64,000 nucleotides of DNA from Ephemerocybe angulata (lineage: Eukaryota; Basidiomycota; Agaricomycetes; Agaricales; Psathyrellaceae): positions 744,001 to 808,000 of the forward strand of contig JAACJK010000001.1 in NCBI GenBank assembly GCA_013368325.1, in the 5' to 3' direction. The translations under genes and the position numbers were made by a program. The notes beneath the pieces are model-generated. The model made no database searches. It was not told the origin of the DNA and saw nothing but the letters and a program-made list of their open reading frames with translations. Shown here one piece after another: positions 42,744 to 52,469 of this stretch. Position 1 is the stretch's first letter. The number at the start of each line of letters is the position of its first letter.

Positions 42744-45058
42744 TCAGAATTCCGGCTCGCCCATTACATTGCACAATAGTTCGAGCTCCGACGGGGGTTT
42801 GTCCTTCGTGACTTTTCTATCCCAGATGAAAGAGTCGAGGTCCGGGAGAGCCTCATTAGGGTGTTTCACGTTGCGGTTTTTGAGCTGTTTTTCGTCGTGT
42901 TTTTGACGGCGTTTTTGAAGCGGTTCCGGGGTCCTAGAAGCGTGTTTTCGAAAAGCGACTGCGTTTTTCGGCTGTTTGCAAGAGCAGCTCATACCCTGCT
43001 TTTGCATCCACTGCTTGTTTTTCGGGTCTGTTTTCCGCCTGTTTTTTGTTCTGTTTTTCTCGTAGAAGGGCAGCGGTGGCAATAGCTGAGCTTCCATAGC
43101 GCCAAAATACTGCCATGCTCATGGTTTGAACATACGACCTCCCCTTTCCACCCAATGCTCGAAAACACATCGAAGGGTACTGGCTCGCGGGTTTCACGTT
43201 AGCACTGGTTTTTGACTTGTTTTCCTCACCTCTGCGGAAAAACCAATTAGAAAAACGCGTCGAAAAACAACCTCTAAAACGACCCAAAAACCGCAACGTG
43301 AAACACCCTATTGATTTTTTCAGCATCCTTCTCGTCGATGTTGTTGCAGTTTTCAATTCTGAGAAAGCTGATCCGATGTCCCTTGGGTCGCTTTTTGAGG
43401 ACTCGGATGATAGTATCGATCCTCTTGCCCTTGAAGTGTTGACCGTCAATTTCCAGGTTCCTGAGGGCGGGGAAGCTTGGTTCCGCGACACTTGGATTTG
43501 CAGTGCGCTCCGAGTTAGAAAGGTCGTCGCAGGCGGGGTCAATATCGAGAATCCACAAAAAGTCCCTCATGTCGCATTTCGAGAACCGAATCGTTTCCAA
43601 GATCGGCAGGTGGACAAAGGTATCCACCAGGACCGCGTGACGTGCCAATCGGCTCATACCCGTGAAACAGAGTGTCGAAAGGGTGGTAAGATTGAAGTGC
43701 TGTCTGAAGGAGGCCAAAAACGCGAGTTCCGGGTCGCCAAGCGAAGCAGGGGAAAGGGAGAAGTGAACCGATAGATGTGGCTTGAACATATCGCAGTGTT
43801 CTTGGGTGAGCGGCTCGGGCGCATCATCGAACCTGAACGCGATAGTTAGGTGGGAGTCCTCCACTGCGATGAAGTTGATGGATTCAATGCTGTCCTTCAC
43901 CCACTCCGATGGATCATCTCTCCATAGGCCCCCAATTGACTCGACACACGGATCAACCTGTGGGGTCCAGTCTGCGTCACCCTGGGCAAGACCAGTGAAC
44001 GTAAGGTCCACGAAAGCTGTCTTTGGCACCCGTATTCCAAGGAGGAAATTCCCAATCATAGGCCCCCAGTCCCAGAGGGTGAGGTACTTGAGCTTCGATA
44101 ATGTTACTGGCTCCATCCCTGGGATCGGCTGATATTTGTCCTCTGGAAGCATCTCGAAAAGCGTGAGGTCTTCAAGGAGCGGCAGGCCTCTAAACGATTC
44201 TAGCATCTCGGCGAATTTTGGGTAGGCTGATACGCTCCGGCCTAGATGCAAAGTCGTTAATGCCGGTGAAAAGGGAATCCTCGCCCAATGCAAGTCGAAG
44301 TTTTTCAGTTTGAGGTACTTGAGTGCAGGTGCGCCGTCCTTCAAGAAGTGTTTGGGCAGACATTCGTCATCCGTAAGGGTTGCATAAGACACAGACAGGG
44401 TCTGGAGCAAAGGCGCACTCGGGCCCATGCTCTGCAGTGCGAATTCGTAAGACAGCGGATTATACTTTCGATTCGCATCGCGGTCGAGGAGTCGGAGATA
44501 AAAGCTGGATTGCCATGACAGTTGAGGGTGAACGCGGGGAGAGAGATTGAGATGGCGGATGCGCGTCGTATGTGACAAGACCTCGCCAAGAGCCTCCGTA
44601 TCCGTCGCATCATCGCACTTCAAACTGACCGAGATGGGGAGGTTCTTCGAGCGGGGAAGGATCGTCCGCATCAGCGCCCCGCGGATGTCGAACGCGAAAT
44701 CGCACCACAGAGCCGCACAGCCCAGCGCTACGGCTCTCCAGTGCCGACAGACGTGCGTCGCGTGTATCCAGAAGACCTTCTGGTCCTCTGGTGCTTCAGC
44801 CTGCATCGTCCAGAAAAGGACAAGGAATACGTGGGATAGGACTTCGGCAGGGAGGCGGTTGACGGGGCGATTGGAGTTTCGGCATGTCTTGAGAATAAGA
44901 ATGTCGTGTTCGAGCTCGAGAATTCGCGAAGCGAGCTGGCTTTCGTATTCTAGAACGGAGGGAGTACCGTATTGCTCGACTAGAGCGCGTGTCGCGGGGG
45001 CGGTGAAGGGGGTTGGCGCCAAAGCTTCGCTGACGGGTTTGAATGGTTTTTCAGCCAT
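42744..45058 (-). pseudogene. F-box paralogue D, split by a MITE near its 3' end
   Basis: Starts MAEKPFKPVSEALAPTPF like gene A, with coiled coil LELEHDILILKTCRN, F-box VNRLPAEVLSHVFLVLFW and LRR-like body. The frame reads DEKDAEKIN at 43311 and then enters a 450-bp insertion, stopping at 43274. The expected ending (ALPDLDSFIWD through GEPEF) appears at 42856-42744 beyond the insertion. Before the insertion the reading frame was continuous across the TA target. The split product would have 594 residues with about 36 family residues replaced by RVFHVAVFGSF, so it might still fold; I call it a disrupted gene. Confidence 0.85.
42859..43308. mobile_element. 450-bp MITE with TA target duplication (Tc1/mariner-like)
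   Basis: Both ends begin GGGTGTTTCACGTTGCGGTT(TTTG), a 24-bp perfect terminal inverted repeat that continues imperfectly for about 50 bp (runs of GTTTTTCG). It is flanked by TA at 42857-42858 and 43309-43310. Removing the element and one TA restores a conserved coding frame in gene D, which proves an insertion. There is no transposase frame, so it is non-autonomous; the TA duplication points to a Tc1/mariner-type mobiliser. Confidence 0.9.
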
Positions 45059-45399
45059 CTACAACCACCCCGCCGGCATCAGCTCAAGATATACGACTCA
45101 GAAGTGTATGGTCTCACCTCGGCTATATGATAGATTGGATTATCGCAGTTCAGACCCGCCCGACGCGAAGATTAGACTAAGAATTGACTGGGCTCTAGCA
45201 AATAAACAAGCGTATGGTAAGAAAGCGCTGAGCTACAGAGTCATTGAAGCCACTTGGCACAATGTGGCGTCGAATAGGGAGACCATACGCAGCGACCTAG
45301 TCGCGACGGAGGTTTTAGTGGGTAGTGCGAGACCGCGACGCCCGCGGGGGAGGAACAGGTGATGATAAGCGCGCGTCAAGCGCCTTAAAGTCATTGGTT

Positions 45400-45635
45400 C
45401 CGAACTGGCGAGCGGCAAGGTCGAAGTGCGAGTCCCACACTCCCGTGCTCTTGGAAGCACGGCGTGCGTAATGCATTTCCTCCGTGTGGAAACGGTTTAC
45501 TCCCTGTAGGGCAACCTACACATTATCTATTATGCCTAGGAATGCACGAGCGCCATGCGCGCTCACAGACGATAGTTGTTTGCGGTGCGTTACCGAAGCT
45601 AGATCCCACCAAAAAAAAAAAAAAAAAAAAAAAAA
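45400..45635 (+). repeat. A25 homopolymer, possible end of a SINE-like retroposon
   Basis: An uninterrupted run of 25 A ends the segment (45611-45635). About 180 bp upstream GTGCGAGTCCC (45427-45437) resembles a Pol III B box (GTTCGANTCC). No convincing A box or target duplication could be fixed, so the SINE reading is tentative; the A-run itself is certain. Confidence 0.4.
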
Positions 45636-46413
45636 GATTTGGGTCGAGAATGAAAAGCGCGTTGGGAGTCCTCGGCATACGCCGACGTGATCGCGTCCAG
45701 CACACGTGACATCTGCACAGGTTGAAACCAGCGATCAAGGGGGGACCGGACTTTAAATTACCGACCGGTACCTACCTAGTTAGTCCAGCCCTCGGGCTGG
45801 AAAAAAAAAATCAGACCCCCTATAGAAATACCCTAAAATAGCGCAAATTTGAGGATATACGGGCTCATCTTGGTCTGGAAAAGCATCTTATGGCCTCAGG
45901 CAGCTGTAGCTGACATCACAGTCCCAAAACAGGTGCATGCTGACGTCGTGCCGCCTCTGCAATCAATATGAGCCCAATATAGGCATGCCCCTAACTACCA
46001 TTTTCAGAAAGCCAAGGTGTCGCGACATACGGCGGCGGACCACTACTACCTTGCACCTTCAATCACTCCCTCAGAAAACACTCACCACGGTCAAGAAGAA
46101 TAAAAACAGGTGGTCGGGCAAATAAGTGCCCAAGGCTATGACATATTATTACTATATTTGGAAATGCCCCTGATTACGTACTTAGTTAGTCCACCTTGCG
46201 TTTGGCCTAGTCAAAATTCCGACCCTAGGTTTTTTTTCTGAAGTCCGGCCCCCCCTTGCCAGCGATTCAACTTTTAAGCGCCCACACTTTTGTTGAGTAC
46301 TTACCACCTGTTCCAACCGGTGCCAGTCACCAGATATACAAATCGTTAAGTTTAATACATAGGCAAGGTCAAATAAACACGGTCGAAGAAAGGAAAGGTT
46401 TAACAGTCTAGCT
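45636..46413. other. Intergenic, no gene recognised
   Basis: Short A- and T-runs (45800-45810, 46231-46238) and 3' flank of the lectin gene. No supported gene. Confidence 0.5.
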
Positions 46414-48165
46414 TCATGAATCATTCTGAGAACCCATTGGCAGAGGCGCGGGAGTAGCGTCAGGGAATCTCGGAAAGGGGTATCTTCTTTCAAGAGGTTC
46501 TGGCAGACCAGCCCGATCCACAGGCTCCGCAGCCCTGCGCCTCAAAGGGCTGACCCCGATCGTCGGAATGGTCGTGCAGCTGCTCGATGCAGGTGCCGGG
46601 TGAGCTGTTGTGGGTGCTACCCCCTGGAACCAGGTGGAAGTGCCGTAGACACCCATTGGGATCGCCGCGTCTCCGGCGCACTCTTCGAAGACCCCTCCAC
46701 CGTAGTTCGCTGGTATGTTCTGTTTCCCGGAGAAATTAAACTCAAAGCCAGATGAAATAGTATATATGATGAATTCACGTACCCAATAGCAACCCATAAC
46801 ATCGTAGATATGGTTGCATAACTCCTTCGATCTGGGGCCAATGCAGGCGCGGATGCAGAATTCATTCTCAGAGATGAATTCCGTCCATTCGTGGTACTGC
46901 AGGTTGAGGCCGAAGGTACTTCCGTAGAGCAGGCCACCGACTTAAACGGTCTCGTCAGTCGTTCGATACATACATTGACACAATATAATATACCCACTAG
47001 GGTTTCCTTTGCCTAGTAGAATGGTTCACCTGTCAGTCGAGGACTTCGACGACTTGAACAACAATTTAGACACATACCATCCGCGCCTCTGTTATCCAGC
47101 TCCCCTCCGCCATCTCCGCTCGGAATGTTCAGCTTCGTAAAGTCACCAACGCCAGTAATTTGTACGTATTCAGGCGTCCGTACGAAGTGCACCCCTCGTA
47201 ATGTCCCGTTGGGAATCGTGCGTGAACCTCTTCCTGATTTCGTACACCATGCGACCGCCTCCCGCTCGGTATCTCCGACAGCGCCAGGGTGGGGTGGTGC
47301 CCAAAGGCAAAAGTCAGTCGCGGAGCTACGTACGAGTCATACGAGTCAAATAAGAAGGAGCTGGAGAGGACTCGGATGGAAAACCTACTTGATCCAAGAG
47401 GTCTGGCAGTTCGCAGCCTGGTCGGTACCCGTTCCGCAGTTGTTGGTGCCAAATTGCCCGTCTTGCGACTTGATAGGTAGAGCATTGATAAGATACCCTG
47501 CGCTCCAGATTTGGTTGGGTAGTCGGTTGTAGCAGGCCCATATTTGTATCTAAAGGAGGGGAAAGTTAGTGTATGAGCGCCTGTCCTTCCTCTCAGTCTC
47601 CGTCGCGTTCTCCGACAACTCACCAACGTTCCATCCGCCTGATTTCCACCATCCACGTCGACGCATTTCCCCGTACCCGTCCACCCAAGGGTATTATCCC
47701 ACTTGCTGTAGTACCACTGCTGGTTCGCGTTGTTCGCAATGCATGTCCAGACTTGAAGCTTCGTCCCGTCCTGGTTCAGGCCCTTTTTCACGTCGAGGCA
47801 CTTGTTTCCGAAAACAACGACATTCCCGTCTCTAAACACCCACTTCTGGTTCGGGGAGCCCGTGCATGTTTGGAGAACCACAGGACTGCCGTCGCTGTTT
47901 GCCTGGGCGGTGAGGCATTTCTCTATCATTTCGACGTCAGTGGGAACGCTGCGGCTGACATTCAAGGACGAGGACACACGGTTGTTGATCTGCGGTTGGA
48001 GCAGGAGTTCCCCTATGAACCTGGAGAGCGATACGGGGTGAGATGTAAGTGGTGGTGGTCCTGGAAAGAGAGACGATTGATGTCAACGCACTCCGGTGTC
48101 TGACCCCTAACTTTGATCGTTATGGCAAGCACACCAAGCGCACGCAGGATACCCCGCATCGTCAT
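46414..48165 (-). CDS. Secreted ricin-B lectin domain protein, seven exons
   Basis: Exons 48165-48092, 48020-47624, 47549-47389, 47325-47078, 47012-46998 (only 15 nt), 46940-46783 and 46719-46414 join in phase; 452 residues. The start MTMRGILRALGVLAITIKV is a signal peptide. Residues about 50-175 form a ricin-B beta-trefoil with the three QxW repeats NQKW, NQQW and NQIW. A second conserved part follows: DFCLWAPP, VQITGVGDFTKLNIPSGDG, YHEWTEF, NEFCIRAC, IYDVMGC and NIPANYGGGVFEECAGD, ending in an Ala/Pro/Ser-rich tail. This two-part architecture is common in wood- and litter-decay mushrooms; the second part has no named activity that I know. A carbohydrate-binding secreted protein is the safe call. 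There is no sign of a ricin A-type toxic chain. Confidence 0.85.
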
Positions 48166-48796
48166 CGATTGGAAATAGGGGCAACTTGGGCGCTAAGTTG
48201 AATTGGATATGATGCTGGATGCTCTTGCGCGCGCAATGCGTATCTGTCAGGTTGAACTGTCGAGAACAAAGCCGTGTGAGACACAGGAGGGGATCCGAAG
48301 GCTGCCTATGGCAGTGGAGCCTGGGATTATAAGCAAATTCAAGCCTCAAGGCATGCCGAGCCCGTCGTTCTATGAACCAAGAATCGGAGGGAACGAGGTA
48401 TGCATGGCTGTAATCGTCATCATTGCGTACATAGCCAAGCAAATCTGAGCAAACCTATACTTATAGCACAACTTCGTGCAACATGCTTCGCAGTTCAGTT
48501 CTAGGTCGAGATGCTTCGAAGGTCCGGACTCTGAAGCAGGAGAAGCGTCAGAGCAGAAAGCAGTGTGTACTAGGCAGGGGTTGTCGGCAATACTCAAGCA
48601 ATACTGGGCACTGAAGCGTGGATGAGAGGAAGAGGTACAAAAGTTATCATAGCCTCAATGGGTAGTACTATACTACAAGTCTAAAGGTAAGTGTTGCAAC
48701 CCAGGGGTAATAAACAGTCCACAAGACAGAAAGGAGGATCGTTAGAGAAAGGAATCATCATTCTCCCCAGTCAAACTCAGATAGTGTCATATTCCT

Positions 48797-49141
48797 TTAG
48801 GTGGACAGGAACATAGCGGGCAGGGCCAGAGGACGGCTCGAGTTCCTCTTGGCATAAATGAGGACCGCGACGGCCAGGATAGCAATGCCGACGACCATGT
48901 CAATGTTGGCCCCAAGCAAGCCAAGGGCGGTGACTGCATACTTCTTGAGAGCGTCAGTCGCCGTCTTGTCCGATGTAGCAGCAAGAGACGAGACGCCTTC
49001 ATCATCGTCGAGGTCGGCTATGTTCGCTGAAGGCTTTTTGGAAGACGAACCGTCGCCATAGTACTTGCCTTCGGATTTGAGCGACGGAAGTCATTCGGTG
49101 GTGGTGGTCTTAGAAGAAGCGGCAGTTGATGGCGGATTCAT
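48797..49141 (-). pseudogene. Small membrane-tail fragment with a nonsense codon
   Basis: From the ATG at 49141 the frame reads MNPPSTAASSKTTTTE, a TGA at 49093-49091, then LPSLKSEGKYYGDG and an acidic linker. A helix follows (KKYAVTALGLLGANIDMVVG, IAILAVAVLIYAKR) and the end LPAMFLST. Ser/Thr-rich linker plus one membrane segment recalls the C-terminal tail of membrane-anchored basidiomycete aspartic proteases, but no catalytic part is present. It is likely a 3' gene fragment or a small gene with one stop codon. Confidence 0.4.
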
Positions 49142-49548
49142 GGTCAAACATCAGTTAGCGGTTGACCAGTGAAGATGGACGGGCGATACCTGCCACCCAG
49201 CGGCACCCTTAATGCGTGTAAATCAAGACAAATCGAAACCTTGGTCAGGATCTTGAGTATATGTTGGAAAAGGTTAGGACAATCTTAGGGAGGCAGTCCC
49301 ATTGCTACCTCTATCAAACCTCCCGAGCGCTAGCCCTAGCGCCACTGTAAGCGCGCGGCGGACAACGGGGAACTTAGAAGTCCCATGCCTCCAGAGTCCA
49401 TACAGACTTCGACGTTCGCAGATATACGCGGAATGTAATTGATGTTATCCATTCTACAAACTATACAGGTATCAGCAAGCCAAATCTATTTAGAAGAAGG
49501 TGTAGTCAACGATTCACGGAAGCCTCAGCGTCGTCGTACTAATACAGC

Positions 49549-49783
49549 CTACTTGCGGGGAGCCTTGGCCTTGGCAGAAGCACCACCAGAAGCAGGGGTG
49601 CCGCCGATAGATGGGCCAGACGCAGCAGCGTTATTTGAGTTGGCTGCAGGCGACTTCGCGGCCTTGGGGGTCTTGGTCTGACGACGTTGTAAGTCTATAT
49701 TAGGATGAGGACTTATAGATGCGTACCTGGGTGCCAGCGGGGGCGCGGGTGGCGGCGGGGGGTGCGGTCTTCCTGGGAGGCAT
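49549..49783 (-). CDS. Small basic Ala/Pro/Lys-rich protein
   Basis: Exons 49783-49727 and 49677-49549 with a 49-nt GTACGC..TCAG intron give a 61-residue protein starting MPPRKTAPPAATRAPAG and ending KAKAPRK. Lys/Ala/Pro composition suggests nucleic-acid or chromatin association, but no domain is recognised. The clean intron and high coding bias (GCC, AAG, CCC) support expression. Function unknown. Confidence 0.55.
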
Positions 49784-50536
49784 AGTGATTGAAGTGAGAC
49801 TGTGGGGGACGACGGCATTCAGTGGCTGCATGAAATGGTAGTGAGCGAGGGCTTACTAGTTGTGAGTGGGTTGGGAGCGTTCTGAGGTCTACAGCTCAGC
49901 GAGAAGGACATTTATACCTTTCAGAACTCGCTGGAGAGCTTGTAAGGACTCGATATTGCGTACAACGACTGCAGCGAGCGATATCGGCCATTAGACCAAC
50001 AAAGCATCAGTATGTCATTTCCGACGAACAACCTCTGCGTGTTTTTCGCCACGGGTCACCCAGTGCTCGCATATCTCACTCAGGGATTGGTGCCTCCAGG
50101 GCAGTATCTACTCAGTGCGGGGCAGAGCATAGATGGCTCCAGGCTAGGCGAAACGTTACGTCTAAGTTAGGCTTTGTTGCTCTTCTCGCCGATACCCTGG
50201 TAGAAACCCGGGGATTGGGAGCCAGACCGTCCTTCTAGGTGATGATATGGGAGTAAAGAGTATAGACTTTCGAGTGTAAAAAGGAAAGTTGGTCAAGGAA
50301 CAACGTCCAAAGGCACCGAATCAGGCGCCCATCAGTACGGGCCGACATCGGGAGGCGCCGGTAAAGTGTGGGGAAGGAAGCCGGTCTATCACGTGTATGA
50401 CGCGGGCCAATCACCGGCGCGGAGTTTGATTCCGTAGGAGGACCCGATGCCCACCGTCGTCCGGTCGATTTTGTCCTCCTTCTCCACCACCACGCCCATA
50501 CCTTCGACGCCGTAGACGACGTTCCCGGCGAGCAAA

Positions 50537-51327
50537 ATGTTGTCGCACAAAGCACTTGGCCTCAGCGCCGCACTCAGGCAGGCCGCCTTCGCACCCAGAA
50601 CCTGTGCGTACGGTCGAATCCAGGCTCTTAAATGGCCTTGAAAGTTGTTTAGGAGCTTACGCGATTATTGGTTTTATAGTGCGCAGCAATGCTCTTCTGC
50701 GCAACACCATTGCCAGAAGGTGTGTAGAATAAGCTTTGTTGAGTAGACATCAAGCTGAACATTAGCGTAGATCCGTGCAGACCAAGAGCATCCCCGCCGG
50801 TCCAGCCGCCGATGCTATCCTCAACCAGCAGCGCATCAAGCGCCCAAGCAGCCCCCATTTCACCATCTACCAACCCCAGCTGACATGGATTGGCTCCATT
50901 GCCAACCGTGTTACCGGCGTTGGCCTCAGTGTTTGTGCGTACCCCGCCCTTCTCAATCTCAGGATGCATGTGTTTAATCCTGTTCCGCTCGCACAGTACT
51001 CTACGGCTTCTCCATCGCATACCTCGTCGCTCCCGGAACTTTCGACAGCACTCACGTCATTGAAGCTGTCCGTGACCTCCCCGAAGCCGTCAAGTACGCT
51101 GGAAAGTTCATCCTCGCCGCCCCCTTCTCCTTCCACGCCATTAACGGCTTGAGGCATTTGGCATGGGATACCGGACACTGTGAGCACCCTTTATACATTT
51201 GCGCCATCGCACAACTCTAATATCTCCTTCTGCCGCAGTCTTGACCGTCAAGGGTGCCTACGTGACCGGCTACCTCGTCCTTGGTGCTACTGCCGTTTCA
51301 TCCGTCGCCCTCACTCTGATCAAGTAA
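50537..51327 (+). CDS. SDH3: Succinate dehydrogenase cytochrome b subunit (complex II, SdhC)
   Basis: Five exons in phase: 50537-50603, 50680-50719, 50771-50934, 50997-51179 and 51239-51327; 180 residues. The Arg/Ala-rich start MLSHKALGLSAALRQAAF is a mitochondrial presequence. SPHFTIYQPQLTWIGSIANR is the family signature before helix 1 and lies near the quinone site; NGLRHLAWDTGH carries the conserved heme-ligand histidine. Three membrane helices follow the expected spacing. The protein anchors SDH in the inner mitochondrial membrane and passes electrons to ubiquinone. Exon 2 is only 40 nt. It is the most conserved gene of this neighbourhood and separates the small basic gene from the pheromone gene. 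Confidence 0.93.
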
Positions 51328-51895
51328 ACCTCGGAACTGCGACACTCCCAGTGGACGCCATGTCAATCCGGTCCACATATCATGCATGGCATTGCATTCT
51401 GTACAATCAACGCACTCTTTTCCCATTCTATCTTAATCTGGCGTTTGTGGTGGATTTGTCTGTTGTGAATAATATTCATTTTTAAAATGACAGCAGAAGA
51501 CGATGCCCTGTGGAACTCAAAAGAGACAGAGCCATCTCCCCACTATGATTTCATACTGGGACTTGTTTAAGCCGTTCTACTACTAACCACGACCCCATGT
51601 TTTTGTACTGCTGGTGAGAGACTATCCTTATTGACCCGACGATTCGCATGCGAACTGATTGTGATTCATTACAGGACGTTAAGCATTACTAGGCTTTATC
51701 GTCAAAGACCGTCGAATATGTGTCTACTATGCCAAAACCCAAAATCCAAAACCGAAGGGACTCAACCCGTAATAAAGAGGAATAAGAATGACCCTGAAAT
51801 CGAAAAAGCCAGGATTAAAGCCCAGCGTAAATGGTAAGTAGAACGAAGTGTGGTGCAGAAGCTTCTGAATGGCGGTGGTGGTATGCTTCGGGACT

Positions 51896-52085
51896 CTCCT
51901 CCCCTCCCTCTCTCCTCCCTTCCTCCTCCTCCCTCTCTCCTCCTCCCTCTCCCTCCTACAACTTCTCCTCCTCCTCGTACTCTCGTCATGCGTCGTGTGT
52001 CGTGAGTGGTGATGTTGGGTGTTGTACAATGCGCTTCCGGGGGACAGATACAATGGGTATGATGATGATGATGATGACAATGCTG
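51896..52085 (+). repeat. Polypyrimidine tract and ATG/GAT microsatellite
   Basis: CTCC/CTCT repeats fill 51896-51985 almost without a purine, and a GATGATGATGATGAT run lies at 52059-52078. Both sit between the SDH3 3' flank and the pheromone gene. Confidence 0.8.
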
Positions 52086-52201
52086 ATGATGCTAGTGGTG
52101 GCTAATCCTGACCGTCAGCCTCCATATATTCACCCCATCTAGGTTGAAAGACTCACAAAAATGGTGTCGCAGTGGGCCGTGTCGTTATTTGCGCCTCTTT
52201 C

Positions 52202-52327
52202 TCAGGCGATGGTGCAGTAGCCTCCGCTGCCCTGCTTGTTGGTCTCCTCGTCGCTGGGGATGCTAACGACGACATCGTCGGCAGCGGTGTTGGAGAGGAC
52301 GGAGAAGATCGAGGTGAAGGAATCCAT
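52202..52327 (-). CDS. Mating pheromone precursor (farnesylated, B-locus type)
   Basis: 41 residues starting MDSFTSIFSVLSN and ending GSGGYCTIA, a CaaX box (C-T-I-A). Basidiomycete pheromone precursors are 35-70 residues, often begin MD.F..., contain acidic/charged residues at the N-terminal cleavage site (here SDEETNKQ) and end in CaaX, so the mature peptide is a short farnesylated, carboxymethylated C-terminal piece. The in-frame upstream ATG at 52429 would give a 75-residue form, but the start at 52327 matches the family. TATATAA at 52457-52451 lies 124 bp upstream. The receptor partner would be a Ste3-type GPCR; none lies in this window. Short length limits certainty. Confidence 0.75.
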   Translation of the reverse strand: MDSFTSIFSVLSNTAADDVVVSIPSDEETNKQGSGGYCTIA

Positions 52328-52450
52328 TTGAAAGTTCGAAGATTGGGTGAGTGGGTAAGACGGGGAGTTATCGCTGGGGCGGGAACTCGAAAGAAGGAAG
52401 GGACTGGAACTGCTTAGTATCCTGACCATTCACCGTCTTTCCAAGAGTCC

Positions 52451-52457
52451 TTATATA
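52451..52457 (-). promoter_or_regulatory. TATA-like element for the pheromone gene
   Basis: TATATAA on the minus strand, 124 bp before the ATG at 52327. Confidence 0.45.
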
Positions 52458-52469
52458 CCACGCCTCGAA

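Noticed and set aside
43116..43300. Transposase remnant inside the MITE
   Set aside because: Frames in the element are short and follow the GTTTTT-rich repeat; no DDE motif seen.
45427..45437. tRNA gene suggested by GTGCGAGTCCC
   Set aside because: No cloverleaf could be folded around it; acceptor and D arms are missing.
50393..50539. Minus-strand peptide with VVYGVEGMGVVVEKED and VGIGSSYGIKLRAGDWP
   Set aside because: It looks like protein but is short, overlaps the SDH3 start and has no exon partner I could join; noted only as a possible fragment.
51631..51837. 68-codon plus-strand frame
   Set aside because: No family resemblance, and it lies in the SDH3 3' region.
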